From Brachionus koreanus (lineage: Eukaryota > Rotifera > Eurotatoria > Ploima > Brachionidae): a stretch of DNA of 36,138 bases. A model generated the notes under the pieces. That model was not told the origin of the DNA. It did not search any database and saw nothing but the letters and a program-made list of their open reading frames with translations. Positions 18,569 through 31,579 of this stretch are shown piece by piece (position 1 is the stretch's first letter; each line of letters begins with the position of its first letter). A program made the translations under genes and the position numbers. The stretch covers positions 1,514,426 to 1,550,563 of the forward strand of contig PJRA01000016.1 of the NCBI GenBank assembly GCA_016987375.1, written 5' to 3'.

Positions 18569-19621
18569 ATCAAGCTAATTTTACACATATTTTTGAAATT
18601 TAAATAAATAGAAAAAATAATTTTTAAAACCTTTCTTGTATTAGAAAAATTTGATTTCCAATTGATTTTTTTATTAGATTCAAATTTTTACTTTGAAAAA
18701 AAAAATTGTTTAAAAAAAAATGTTTTTTAATTTTTTTGATAAATTAAATAAGTTTCGAACAATAAAAAATTAAAATTAAAAATGTTGACTAAATTTTCAT
18801 ATGGTGTTTCTTGATGGCTTGAAATATTTTGATTGAATAGGCTCATCTTTCTAACTAACTGCTAGCAATCACGTTTTGAAATTCTTTTATACTAAGCGCG
18901 CATGCATTCAAACAACCACCCACAGGATTTTGTTTTTTTCGTAAATCTTAATCCTTGAAAACAATTACACAGTTGTTTGAAAAATTTTTCTCGATAAAGA
19001 AAAGACATGCTTTCATAAGAAATAAATGCGACTTGGTGTTCAGACTTAATCGTGAAAACGATTTCTTATCGTTTTACTTATTTCCAAGAAAACATCAACA
19101 GTTTCAGTAACGAACACGTTTTGTCAACCATAAGTTAGCTTAATTACTAATTTTTTGAAAGCTTTCAATTTCAAAAATTCTGGTTGATCAGAATAAGTAA
19201 AATATCTAAATTTTATCTCTAGACTTGTTGAATATTCATCTCAAAAACACCACAAAACTTATTTGGTTATCAATTGACAATTTTATTAATTTTGAAATAA
19301 TTTCTGTTTATTAAAAAATTCTGAGTTTTTCTTTTTTATTTAGTTAAATGAAATAAAAGTCAATTTATTAATAATTTTTTTAAACAAAATGCAAAAAAAC
19401 TATTTTTATGATTAATAAAAAAAAATTTAAAATAAAATTTTTTATTCACTAATTTCTAATAAAATGAAAAAAAAATAAAAATAAAAATTAAATTCTTTGT
19501 TTTATTGATGCATTTACACTTAATTGAATTCATTCAAAATTTTCATACAAAATTGTTATCTACAAAAATAATGGTGATACCACAAGTAAAATTTAGGAAA
19601 AAAAAACATCGAATCAGTCAA
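18569..19621. other. Intergenic region, WD40 promoter side
   Basis: About 1 kb between the WD40 gene start and the MCM5 3' end. The block 18830-19140 is less AT-rich than its surroundings and holds a perfect 8-bp hairpin (AAAACGAT, loop TTCTT, ATCGTTTT) at 19055-19075. I see no coding frame, tRNA or repeat match. It may hold the WD40 promoter or an old insertion. Confidence 0.35.
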
Positions 19622-21924
19622 TTATTTAATTCTAAATAAAAGTTTTCGTTGAGCTCGGTGTTGAACTTCACCGCGTCTAATCATTGTCTGAATTACTTTG
19701 TACACAGCTTTTTCCGAATAGCGCTGTTTAACCATGTCTTGAACAATAGCGTGTTCACTAACCTGAGATCCGACAACAAAGCGTCTTCGAATTTGTTTTT
19801 CTATTCTCTGCAATTGCTCCTGGTCTTCTTGAGAAGTGAATCCTTCAACGCCGTTCAAGTTTCCGGACATTGCAGCCGACATTGTGGACACATTGAACAA
19901 TCTAAGGGCTTCGTTCACATCCTGATCGTTGGCAAATGGCGCAAGGCGCATCTTAGCCAACGATTCCGACACACGTATTACTGCTTCAAGTTGTCTTACT
20001 GTAATGGGAATGCTAACACGCTTGCCTGTATCTCGCTCATGTGCCAAAGTGCCTGATCTCATCAAAACATACTGACTTTTTAGCTTTTCTGCCGCTTGTT
20101 CACCAAGTCTTGGACCACATTTGGCTCTACAAAATTGAATGAATTTTCTCAAAAATTCCAAGCTTATTTCTCCATTAGTTTGATTTTGATTACTTCCAGC
20201 ATTATGAGTTGCATTCATGTGTACATTCATTACATGTCTTGCCAATGTCTTAAATTTTTTTTTAATAAATAAAAATTTTTCAAATAATACTCTTTAAATA
20301 AAATTACCGAGTCCCTAGCTTCATTATGTTCGTCTCTGACAATAAAAATCATGTCAAAACGAGACAAAATGGTTGGCATAAAGTCAATATTTTCATCTCC
20401 TTTCAAATCGTCCCATCTACCAAATATGCTGTTTGCAGCAGCCAGTACCGAACATCTTGAATTAAGTGTAGTGGTAATACCAGCTTTGGCAATTGATATA
20501 GTCTGCTGTTCCATAGCCTCATGAATAGCTACACGATCTTCTTCTCTCATTTTGTCAAATTCATCAATGCAAACCACACCACCATCGGCCAAAACCATGG
20601 CACCACCTTCAATCATAAAATTTCTGCTACTTGGATCTCTAATAACCGATGCAGTTAGACCTGCTGCAGAGCTTCCTTTGCCCGAGGTGTAAACTCCAAT
20701 GGGCGCTACTCTTTCAACAAATTTCAATAGCTGAGATTTAGCTGTACCAGGATCACCAAGTAAAAGGACATTTATGTCTCCTCTACGTGTCAGACCATCA
20801 GGCAGTCTTTTTCTAGATCCACCGAAAAGCAAACAAGCTATTGCTTTTTTTATGTCATGAAAGCCGTAAATAGATGGAGCAACACTCTTACACACTGTTT
20901 CATATATATCACTTTGTTTGGCCAATCGTCTAAATTCTTCTTCTTCTTCTAAACGACTGGTCAAAAAGCTACTCGAACCAATTTGAGCCTGAGTGGCATT
21001 TGTTGTACTTGAACCATCTGAATCAATTTGTATTCCGACAACTCTTAAATACGGTTGTCGAATACCAATATTTAATTTTTCTTTGAGGCCAGTTTTAGAA
21101 GCACTAGCTTTTTTGATCGAGTAAATACCAGTCACAGTTACTCGATTGCCAGGCACAATTTTATCACATAGATACCGATCTACATACAATTGCATATGTC
21201 TTGGCATTTCACCATTAGGAACATTTTCGGGCGTTTCTTGAAGCTTTAAAACTTGCGAATCAACACATTTACATGAATCAGGAAGAACAAAAAATGGGTC
21301 CAATGGACACTTGAGTCTGCCACTTTGATCTGCATTACATTTTCTTGGCAGAGCATATCCCTCTAGACCAGGTTTAACCGGAATATTAGGAACTGTTGAA
21401 CGACAACTTCTACACTGAATTGTTAAATTGGTAGCTTTGGCGCGAATGTTTGATGCAGCAACCACAATACCGCTTACTTTGAAAAGCTTGGCTACTTGGT
21501 CTGCAGTTAGCTGTCTAATATATATCGGATTAGCTTCAGAGCGAAGCATTACTTGAACATTTTTGACCTGTTCCTCGCCATCGGGACGTGGTCGAGTTAT
21601 TTCATCAACAATTTCTTTGGCTGCATCTTCAAATAGTGGCAAAACTTCTGTTGGCTGTTTTTTGAGCAATTCACCAAGTTCTTCATCATATGAATTTAGA
21701 TCCTTTAGGTCAACTTCGAGCCAGTAGCGGCCCGAATTGTAATTATTTCTTAGCGAATCTCTGTAAATGTAGTTAAAATTTCCGGTGTGAAATACGCGCA
21801 AAAAATCCTTGAGTTTTTTTTTTATGTTCATAAAATTTATTTTGTTAGAATCGTTTCCGCCATTTATTTCGTCCGTGGAAAATGTGTCCACGAAGAAAAG
21901 GCCCATGTCATCAAATCCGGACAT
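19622..21924 (-). CDS. MCM5: DNA replication licensing factor MCM5
   Basis: Two exons (20308-21924 and 19622-20248, 59-bp intron) give 747 aa; human is 734. The order is N-terminal A-domain, zinc-binding segment with C171-x2-C174 and later Cys residues, OB fold, then the AAA+ core. Walker A is GDPGTAKS (390-397), Walker B CIDEFDKM (452-459) and the arginine finger LSRFD (520-524). The family-specific C-terminal winged helix ends [18 protein letters not shown]. The block [17 protein letters not shown] (here [13 protein letters not shown]) is diagnostic of MCM5. It is a subunit of the MCM2-7 ring, the replicative helicase with CDC45 and GINS in the nucleus, and forms the MCM2/5 gate. All catalytic residues are intact. 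Confidence 0.98.
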
Positions 21925-22204
21925 TTTTTTTAAGCTTTACAAAAGAGATTTTTTCTATAGTTTCTTATATTGAGAGTGTTTTTTTTCTTTATTTTAATTT
22001 GATCTCTTAGATCGTCTTATAGCTAAGTTGAATTATTTGATTTTATAATTTTGAAATAAATTGAATTAAAATTAGTCTTTTTTTTATTTTTGAACTATTT
22101 AAAATTTTAAATTTTTAGAAAAAAAAAGAATTTCGCTATTTTCGCGAATTAATAAAAGATTAAATTAATTTAACAGAGATCAAATGTTAGAACAATGATT
22201 AAGA

Positions 22205-22445
22205 TTTTTTTTTCTCCTTGTGCCCTCAATATGGAGCATAGGGTCATTTGATTTATTTGTAAGTAATTTAATTCTTGGACGGCCGAATAGCTAGCCCCAC
22301 GCGCTTGCAGCCGGATCTGAGTGGGAATTTGACGCCTCGACCTCATTGATTGATGTCGGCTCTTCGAACCACTTCAACTCAGGACCGACATTTGGTTAAG
22401 ATGGTCATTCTAGATTTCTTTTATTAGAGTTCGCTGCACCATGAA
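22205..22445 (-). mobile_element. GC-richer retroposon (SINE-like) candidate
   Basis: About 240 bp far richer in G+C than its surroundings, for example around 22280-22390. Read on the minus strand it ends in an A-run (AAAAAAAAA at about 22208-22216) directly after GGGCACAAGGAG. That is the layout of a retroposed sequence with an A tail. GTGGTTCGAAGAGCC on the same strand resembles a pol III B box, but I cannot fold a tRNA or place a good A box. The rest of 21925-22975 is AT-rich spacer. Confidence 0.35.
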
Positions 22446-22975
22446 TCTAAACTTTTTTTTTAAATTTAATTTTTCATACTCCGGATAATTTTACTTTATG
22501 TTTTTGGCCCTCAGCTTTCATTCTAGTATGATATCTAATAGATGAAAAATTTATCCAAGAGAGTTAGAAATAGGTTATTGAAAAAACACCTTTTTTCATG
22601 ATTTAAAACGGTTATAACTAAAGAGCCCAACAGACCAAATTTTTTTTTAAACTTTTTCTTCTTCTTGGATTTTTTAATTATCTTTTTTCTCGCCTAAAAA
22701 ATTTAAATAAACGAAGGTTTTTTCAAATATAAATTTTTATTCCAATTTTTCTTTAAAACATTTTAAAAAAAAAAGAATATTTGTAAAAAATTGAAATATT
22801 TGAATTTTTTTTCTATGAATTAGTGTTTTATTAGATCACCTAATGGTATTTTCCTATGACTTTTAACTTCTGCTGTCGCTTTAAAATATTTTTAATATTC
22901 ACTTAAGATAATTTGACAACTATTTTTGTAGTGCTACTGAGATCAAAAATTAAAAATTATCTTCTAATTTTTATG

Positions 22976-23512
22976 TTATTTTTTGTGTTTGTTTGCAATT
23001 AAAAAAGAAAAAATTTTCATCAAACAATTTTGACNNNNNNNNNNNNNNNNNNNNNNNNNNNNNNNNNNNNNNNNNNNNNNNNNNNNNNNNNNNNNNNNNN
23101 NNNNNNNNNNNNNNNNNNNNNNNNNNNNNNNNNNNNNNNNNNNNNNNNNNNNNNNNNNNNNNNNNNNNNNNNNNNNNNNNNNNNNNNNNNNNNNNNNNNN
23201 NNNNNNNNNNNNNNNNNNNNNNNNNNNNNNNNNNNNNNNNNNNNNNNNNNNNNNNNNNNNNNNNNNNNNNNNNNNNNNNNNNNNNNNNNNNNNNNNNNNN
23301 NNNNNNNNNNNNNNNNNNNNNNNNNNNNNNNNNNNNNNNNNNNNNNNNNNNNNNNNNNNNNNNNNNNNNNNNNNNNNNNNNNNNNNNNNNNNNNNNNNNN
23401 NNAATCGTTCGAACTCGGAACTAAAGTGTTCCTTAAAATCGATTGAGTCTTGAAAATTGTTTAAATTGTTTAAATTGAAACGAGTTGGGAGTTTGATCTC
23501 ATCAGAATTCAT
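22976..23512 (-). CDS. Hypothetical protein interrupted by an assembly gap
   Basis: The ATG at 23512 opens a frame MNSDEIKLPTRFNLNNLNNF that runs 36 codons into a run of 368 unknown bases (23035-23402). The frame drawn past the gap ends with IFSFLIANKHKK, but its continuity is unproven. I recognise no family. The start is plausible, with an A-rich context before it. Only the first 36 residues should be used. Confidence 0.3.
   Translation of the reverse strand: MNSDEIKLPTRFNLNNLNNFQDSIDFKEHFSSEFERXXXXXXXXXXXXXXXXXXXXXXXXXXXXXXXXXXXXXXXXXXXXXXXXXXXXXXXXXXXXXXXXXXXXXXXXXXXXXXXXXXXXXXXXXXXXXXXXXXXXXXXXXXXXXXXXXXXXXXXXXXXXQNCLMKIFSFLIANKHKK
23035..23402. other. Assembly gap (368 N)
   Basis: A run of unknown bases. 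A second, 7-base gap lies at 11660-11666. The region 23513-24445 to the right of this gap is AT-rich with no recognised gene. An AG at 24432 (TATTTTTTAG) just before the next gene could be the acceptor of a 5'-leader intron. Confidence 0.95.
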
Positions 23513-24445
23513 TTTTTTAGATACACTCTTGATAATGATTACACCAGATGTAATTTATACAAATTTTATTTGGAGATTATTTAATTTAGTCAATTTTAAC
23601 AAGCGGACAAAAAAGTTTTTTCTTTTAATTCGGATACTTTAAAATTTATTTAAATTTTAGATTTTCCAAAATGATCTATTGGCACATTTAAAAAAGCTTT
23701 TTTTATGAATTATTTTGAAAATTGTTCTTAATTTTTTTTATAAAAATGATGAGAATTTTTTACAGAATAAATGAAATTAAAATTTCATACAAAGAAAAAT
23801 TTAGAAAAAAATCATAAAATTAGTTACAAACAAACAAAGTTTTTTGATCAAAGCGATGAATAAAAATTTATGAACAAAAAGAGTATTTGACTTTTCTAAA
23901 TGATATAAAAAGTTTAAAAAAAAAAATTAATTATTTTATTTTTATTATAATGTTATTTTATACTCTAATAGATATTTTATTGCTCATTAAATTTGAATTT
24001 AAAACTAAAAAAGTTAGTCATTTATTATTTCCATGGAATAAAATTTAAACAAATAAAAATTTCTGTCTAAGTCATTATAAATTATAAATATATTTAAGAA
24101 ATTACATAATAAAATTTAACTGTAGAATAAAAAAAAATAAGTTCTTAACTATACACTATAAAAAGGAATCGTTAATTTTTAAACCAAAAACAAAAGCAAA
24201 ATTTAATTTTAAATAATAAAGGTGTAAAATTGTATCATTTGAAACAATTTTTGAATCATCCAAATTACGTGTGTTAAAGAAATTAATGTATTAAAAATTG
24301 AGGTTTTTTGTACAGATCAGACTTAGTTTAGATTCTGATTCAAAAATTAATGATTTGGAATTTTACAAATTAATTTTGGCTAATAATTGTAAAAAAAAAA
24401 GATAATTTTAATAAAAAATTTTATATTTTTTAGAAAAAAAGAAAA

Positions 24446-24685
24446 ATGAGTGGAAATGAACCTACTTTATCTGACAGTGTAAAGAGAAAACTTGACGAAC
24501 AGTTCAAAAATCAACAACTTCCAATTTGTCCAAAATGCGAAATTAACAAATCAGTGATTCCAACTATTCAAGGAAGACCATCACCAGATTTGTATTTATA
24601 CTCACAATTAGGACATGTGAAATTGAGCGGTTGTACTGAAAATTATCGCGGATGGTGTAACAAATGTGAAAATTATATTGAATAG
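24446..24685 (+). CDS. Small zinc-ribbon protein, paralog 1 (79 aa)
   Basis: An intronless 79-residue frame ending in TAG. A basic helical start (LSDSVKRKLDEQFK) leads to CPKC (28-31), then VIPTIQGRPSPDLYLY and GHVKLSGC, then WCNKC (69-73). The C-x2-C...C...C-x2-C layout suggests a zinc ribbon with one spare Cys. The pattern CPxC...VIP...G.PS.DL...G.V.L.GC...W.C..C resembles small uncharacterised zinc-ribbon proteins seen widely in bacteria and plants (from memory, not searched). No signal peptide. It is 63% identical (50 of 79) to the next gene, in the same orientation 357 bp downstream. Confidence 0.75.
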   Translation: MSGNEPTLSDSVKRKLDEQFKNQQLPICPKCEINKSVIPTIQGRPSPDLYLYSQLGHVKLSGCTENYRGWCNKCENYIE

Positions 24686-25042
24686 ATCTTTGTTTTCTTT
24701 AATTTTATTTAATAAATTTAGTTTAAACGGTAAAAATAGTTAATAGATAAAAATATACAAAAAATTATTCAATTTTTTTTATCATTTATATTTTTTATTA
24801 TTCATCTTTTTCTGTGAAACTGTGAAACAATAACTTTTCATAATGAATCATTTCATTGACATTGCTGTCAAATTTAATAGTAATATTTCCCAAATAAATA
24901 CAAGCTTATAAAAATTATGTGCCATTTATTGAATTATGTAAAAAAATATTAATTAAAAAATACTTTTATTTCTGAAAAAGTTGTCTTTAAGTTTATTTTT
25001 TAGTTCAAATTATTTTCGAAAATAAATTTAGAATAAATTAGA

Positions 25043-25282
25043 ATGAGTAATAATAAAGTGAGATTGTCTGAAAATGCAAAAAAAAAATTTGACGAACATT
25101 ATAAGAAACTTGAACTTCCTATTTGCCCCAAATGTGCCACTAATGAATCGGTAATACCAACAGTTCGTGGAAAGCCTTCTGAAGATTTGTATCTATACGC
25201 AAAATTAGGACACGTGAAATTGAGTGGTTGCTGCAAAAGCTACAAAGGATGGTGCAATAAATGCGAAAGCTTTATTGAATGA
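25043..25282 (+). CDS. Small zinc-ribbon protein, paralog 2 (79 aa)
   Basis: Same length and layout as the gene at 24446 and 63% identical, with no gaps. All Cys positions are kept and one is added (GCC in place of GCT-type), as are the VIPT, DLYLY, LGHVKLSGC and GWCNKCE blocks. The stop is TGA, against TAG in paralog 1. Divergence sits mainly in the N-terminal helix. An AATAAA-type signal follows the stop (CTAAATAAAAG near 25315). Function unknown; the tandem pair shows an older local duplication. The 3' end converges with ZNFX1. Confidence 0.75.
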   Translation: MSNNKVRLSENAKKKFDEHYKKLELPICPKCATNESVIPTVRGKPSEDLYLYAKLGHVKLSGCCKSYKGWCNKCESFIE

Positions 25283-25520
25283 GACAAGAAAATTTTTTTT
25301 TTAAACAAAAATGTCTAAATAAAAGCTTTTATTTTTAATGCAAAAAATTAATTTTATTTTTATTGATTATATTTAAATGGTCTGTTAAATTAAATTAAGC
25401 TTTAACAATTATTAATTCAAATTACAAAAGAATCGGAAAATTAAAAAAAAAAAAGGACAAAATTTTAATCATTTTAAAATTTAACAGAAAAATAGTAACA
25501 CAATAGCTTAGAATTAAATT

Positions 25521-28500
25521 CTAATAATCTAAACCAGTAGGCCATGCAGGACGAGTAGCCCCGTCCATTTCACTAGCTAATTGATTGCCCATTACTACTT
25601 GATGATTTTGACCGCCAATTTCAGCTTTACACTCAGGACAAATACTTTTTTCCATTGCGCCACCACATTCACCGATACAATAAACATGACCATTCGGACA
25701 TTTATACCAATGTCCAGGAGATAATCCAATAGCACTGACAATCATCAATTTTTCTTCTTTAGTTAATTCAGTTCTAAGCAATGGAGCCAATTCATTGAAC
25801 ATTATTTCAATCTTATCAGACATTTTATCAAATCTAACCGGTTTGTTGACAAGACTATCTTCTAAATCAAAAATTATTCTTATGGCATTTTGGGATAAAT
25901 TAGGAATTTTTTTTGATAGATTTCTCATTCGTTCAAGCTCTAAAATGCTTGTAATTCTTTCCAGCTCAAAGCTAATTTCTCTTAATTTTTGTCCACTTTT
26001 AAGCATCAATAGTTGATTTCGGCCTGTCTTTAATGCTTCATATATTTTATTGATTTCAAATTTAAAATATTTTTTTTGGTCTATAAATTCATCTAAACCA
26101 TTATCTTTAATTGTTTTTTTAATTTTTTTAATTCTCAAATAAATATTCCAAGTATTTTTTATTGCTGCAAGAGAATTAAATGACAAATCTTCAGTCAAAA
26201 TTTTTTTCACATTCTCTACAACAAAGTGATCTTCTTGGTTTTTAAAATCATGGCTGTTTTCAATCACTTGTTTATTTAATTCTCTATAGATTTGTTTGTT
26301 TTCTGACTGATCTCCAAAATGTTTTAATTTTATCTCATTAATTGCTTTTAATTGACTTTTGATTACATTTGAATATCGCTTGCTTTTTCTTATGGGAGTT
26401 TTGCACTTGGGACATTCAGGTAGCTGGATTGAGTTTGATGAATTATTGTTTAAATCTGAATATCTTGAATTAATCCAATAGTCCATACCTGATACTTCAA
26501 TCAAATGGTTACAATCATTTAGAAGAATAAATCTTGCATTTGGTTCATCTTCGCTGCCAAACAAAAGCTGACACACTTTATTTTTATGGCACACACGACA
26601 CCATCGTGGACATATTTCTCCACATAGACCAATACATGGATGTCTGCATTTTAGCATTTTATCACATGGTTCATCGCATGGCTTGCGATCACACAATTCA
26701 TGACACAATTTTGTACATTCAGAATGAACACACGAATTCGAACACTTTTCCAAACAATCGGCGCATGGTTCTGAGCATAGTTTATTACATTTAGAATGAC
26801 TACACTCGTTTTTGCACTCTTTTTTGCAAGGTTCACACTGCTTAGAGCAAGGCACTGAACATTTATGGCCACAAAAAAGCATTCTATCACATTTTTCAGC
26901 ACAGTTTTTGTGAATTAAACCGCCAAAACATGATCCACAAGTTCCACTGCATTTATGACCACAATCTAATATTTCATTACATGGTACTTCGCATTTTGTC
27001 AGGTATGTCCATTTTGGTTCGGAACAAAAAACAGTCAAAATTGATTTGTGTGCACAATTTGATTGAACATTTATCTTAGTCATACATTCACCACAATCAA
27101 TCGTTTGACATTTCTTAGTACATTTATGTCCGCATGAAAGTATTTTTTCACAAGCCGATAAACAATCTTTTCTATTGGGCTCTTTGTCACATCTAATTTC
27201 GACCATGTGACAGCATTCCTTAATCTCTTTGACTACTTTGACATCACACTTATCACACTCATGTTCAGAACTGCATATTTGTTTACATAAATGTCCACAT
27301 CTTTCAATTTTTTTATCACAATTCTTTTTACACTCATACAGCACATGACTTTGATCATAATTTCCATGGCATTTGAGCGAACAAACATGACCACATTTGA
27401 GTCTAAAATTGCAAGGTAACAAGCATCCACCATCAGGTCTTTCATGAAAATCACTTGGTTTATTTACATCAATATCATTTTGGGGATGAGACCCGCAGGT
27501 AAGAGCTAATGAACAACCATAATATCCATTTGTTTTAATTGTTTCAAGCAAATTTGTCCAAGTATTTTTTTTTTCTGATTTAGCAATAAATTCAAAATTT
27601 CCAATTACAAATAAACCATGTTTGGCTCTTGACAAAGCGACACAAACTCTATTTTTTATGTTCAAAAATCCTATTTTACCATCTGGATTAGATCGCACTA
27701 GAGACAATAAGATAATTTCATTTTCTTCTCCTTGAAAATTGTCAACTGTGCTTACTTTAATCAAATTTAACTTTAGACTACGAAGTCTCTTTTTAATTTC
27801 ACTGAATTGGCCCAAGTACATTGTTAAAACTGTTATTTTAGACTGATCATACCCTTGTTTAATAAGATACAAACCCAACATAGCCAAATATTCAGCTTCA
27901 TAAATATTCGACTTTGTTGTATTATCAACTGAACGTTTTTCTAATTGATCGTGATTAATGAAAAAAATATTTTTTTTTAGTCCTCTAATTGAAGGATAAG
28001 AATTTACTGATTGATCATTTAGAATTTCTTCATCATAAAAATGTTTCATTAGTATGCTTATTTCTGGTCTCATTCTATGCTGGTTATTAAGCATCACTCG
28101 TTTAGTATCATTATTTATTAATCTTTCAAACAAAGATACATCTAGATGGTATTGAGTGGCCAATGTGTATACAGCTGGGTTTGGTCTAAGTTGCACATGA
28201 TCACCAATTAAGATCAAGTGTTCACAATTCTTGGATAAAGAGCTAACTATATGAGCCTCAAAAACTTCAGCTGCCTCTTCGACAATCACGATCCTGGGAC
28301 CAATATCTTTCAAAACAGAATGATATCGTGATGAACCAGTAGTGGTCATTGCAATTATGTAAGCATCTTGCATTATTGATCTATCTTCTTGCAAACGCAA
28401 TTCTTGTAATTTTGCAGTTTCAATATTATATTGTTTGTTTAAATTTTTGATTTTTTCATCTTGTTCTCTTCTATAATTTTCAATCCAGCCAAAATAAAGT

Positions 28501-31200
28501 GCATATCTTTGATTATAGCCAAGTGTCCAAATATTAGCACAATTTTCTAATAGATCAAAGTCACTTTTGTTGTATTGTTTGGATGCACTATGGAAAATAT
28601 TTTCAAAAACTTTCTCAAATCTATCTAATTCAGCATCTTTTATTCTTCTTCCTCTTCTGGTTTTCCATCCTTCATCTGTGTTATGTTTCAATCTTTTCTG
28701 GCATAATTTAACCAATTCAAACAATTCTTTTTTTTTTATCAGTTGACTTGTATCAAATTCGAATTTTTTAATCATTTCTTTTTCATTAAAATCTTCATCT
28801 AGCATTCTTTCGTTAGTTAAATAATCATCATCTTCAACTAAATTGGACTCTGTTGGATTTGTCTGCTCGATTTCTTGATTTATAATTGTTGCTTCATCTT
28901 CCAAATCTCTGTCTTCATTTAAACCTGTTACAATTTGTCCATACTCTTCGTCTGATAATTCTATATCATCAAATTGATCAATCAGATCATTAATTTCAAA
29001 CTCAAGTAAGCCAAGCCATTCAATTAAAGAAAAATTCTGATCTATTTTACCAAATTTGCTGTATTTTATCAATTGATCAAAATGATAAGAACTCATATGA
29101 TTGGAAAGCTCTTGAATTGTTAGAATAGCATTGTGGTTATAAATAAGATCTAGCTTTCTTGAAATTGAAGAAATATTTTCTTTGTAATTTGAAATTAAAT
29201 TATATTGATTTTTAATACTATAGTGAATAGATTTTTCAATTTGACGATGATCTCTTAGCTTTTTTTTAATGTTTCTCAATAAAAAGTTATCTAAATTCTC
29301 TGATTTTGAACGACCTCCGATTCGAACAACTCCACTAGTTAATTTGCATTCATTTATGCAATATTCAAGAAACTGATCCAAAGCATGATTAGTATAGCAA
29401 ATCATTAATATTGGCTTGTGTCTTTCATTAGGTCTATTCCACCACGAATGCTTATTGTCTAACAAGAACTTCATTATTTTGACTCCCAAAAATGTTTTCC
29501 CGGTTCCCGGTGGTCTGTAAAGAAAATATTCAATAAATAAAAATTGCTGGGCCATGGTATTAAATTTTAAATTTTTCTTCACAAATATGCAAAGTGTGTT
29601 TTTGATTTTTAAATAAATAAATTAAAAAAAAATACCCTTGAATTAAAGCTAGTTTATTTGTCAATGCCAATTTTAAAGCTTCATATTGTGATCGATCTAG
29701 ATTCATTTGTTCAGCTGAAGGCCAACCAGCAGGATTTGAAACAAAACACTTTGCTGAAATTGAATCTAATGAAGCTGGAACTCTTTTTCTCCATTTTTTT
29801 ACCAGTGAATTAAAATCAACACTAGCTTCTTTTAAATACTTTGGAATAGGCATTACACTATTTTGAGAATAAACCAGATTTTCTTTAAATGGAAAATATT
29901 CCTCGCCTTCTCTTTTGAAAGTTTGCAATGCCTTCAAAACATGTTTATAAGATTCAAAAAATGCCGATGTCTCTAGCATAATATATGGTTTGCCAAATTC
30001 TGGATAGCTAATTTGATCGCTTTCTTCAAAATCAAATTTGACATTAAAAAATCCTTTTGTTCTCAGTTCTTTTTCCTCTCTTTCACAAACAATTCCAATC
30101 AAACATTCACTTAAAAAATAATCTGAACTAAAACAAACTAATGAACCATAGATTAAACGTTTTGATGTTTCCCAATTTATTTGCTTGACTTTTTCTATAT
30201 TCAATTGCATCACATACACTATTCCTTGTCCACTAGTAACTATACTATTACAAAAAACATCAAAATAAGTGCTTAAATTTTGAATTTTTTTTATTCGATT
30301 AATTATTTCTCTATTTAGTACTGAGCCTTTTTTTTGTTTTTGAACAATTTCTTTAAATTCAGATATGCCCTCTCTTAGTGGTTTCATAAAATCTTCTCTC
30401 AATAATCTAAATTGAACATCTAAGTAGTGATGAACGTTTTTATAGCTTCCATTTGTTATATTTTTTCTCAAAAAAGTCTCTTGATTGTTCAAAATGTCAT
30501 CTAAAGAAGGTACTATACTCATTGTGGTAAAATCTTCATCAGGCTCAGCATCTTCATTTTCTATATTTTGAAATGTTTTATTCTTTTTTTTGGATATTTT
30601 ATCCACAATCTCTTTCTCAAAAGTTGAAAATTCCTCAAACAATACTTTTAATTCTTCATTTTGTATACGATACAGCACTAATAACTCAAGTCTATCTTTC
30701 ATTGGATCTATTAAATTAACATTATATTCATTTACATTCAAAAGTTCAATTAATAATTTATAAGCTAGTTTAATCAGTGGAATATTGTAGTGAAAATCAT
30801 TTCTTTCATTAATTGAATTGTACAAGATTGTTCTGAAAAAATTTGAGTCTGCGATTTTATTAGATAATTCTCTTAATTTTGTAGGCATTGAATTACATTC
30901 AAAAGATTTTACAAGAACAAAAGTAAAATCATGTACAAGTTTTTCGCCCATTCTATCTACATTCAAATAATTTTCCAGACCAAATTTTTTATCAAATAAT
31001 CCAAGAACTATTTGCTCAGGCTCTTTGACTTTAAAACTCTCCACTTGTTTTAAGCTTAAGCGAAATTCACCACGTTGTTGTATCTGACGATCATTTCTTG
31101 ACTGAGCCAAACTATTGTTTACTCGACCAGTGTTTCTTGATGGAATTCTATTGTTTGTAACAGATCGCCACAAATGTGTTTTATGGTTTCTCGAAGCCAT
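25521..31200 (-). CDS. ZNFX1: NFX1-type zinc-finger helicase ZNFX1 homolog
   Basis: Two exons (29636-31200 and 25521-29514) joined by a 121-bp intron give 1852 aa; human is about 1918. The intron splits the first Gly codon of Walker A, GPPGTGKT (522-529). It is an SF1/UPF1-like helicase with VEEAAEV (about 932-938) as motif II, then GDHVQLRP, NNQHRMRPEIS, DNFQGEENEII and NRVCVALSRAK. A block of NF-X1-type Cys/His fingers covers about residues 1220-1500 (CGHKC, CSEPC and similar). The C-terminus has an RZ-type finger (GHWYKCPNGHVYCIGECGGA) at about 1787-1815. The N-terminal third matches the family's armadillo-like region. The family binds RNA: in worms it supports small-RNA inheritance, and in vertebrates it senses dsRNA at mitochondria. 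All helicase motifs are intact. Confidence 0.95.
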
Positions 31201-31579
31201 GTTTTATAAAACTAATTTAGAATAAAGTTTAAAATTTGAATTAAATAATAGTGTTGTTAATTTTAGATCTTGAAATTTTAATGGGAGTGTTTTCTAGCAT
31301 GTGTTTTTTAAAAAATTTAAATAGGCGCCCAATCGAAGAAATTAAGCTTAGAATCACTTGCATTCAAAAACTATTTTATATTTTGAAATTAGAAAAAATT
31401 TTATTTAATTTAAAAAAAATGAAAATAAAATAGAAAAATTTCGATCTAATGATTTTTAAAATAGCTTCAAAATGTAGAAGATAATTTTATTTTTGATATG
31501 ATAAAAACACAATGTTGAATATTTACTCAAGATAAGTTTTATTTATTTTTTTTACATAAAAATTATTAAAATACAATAA

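Noticed and set aside
19055..19075. 8-bp perfect hairpin AAAACGAT/ATCGTTTT
   Set aside because: Short, single and without context such as a T-run or gene end; expected now and then by chance.
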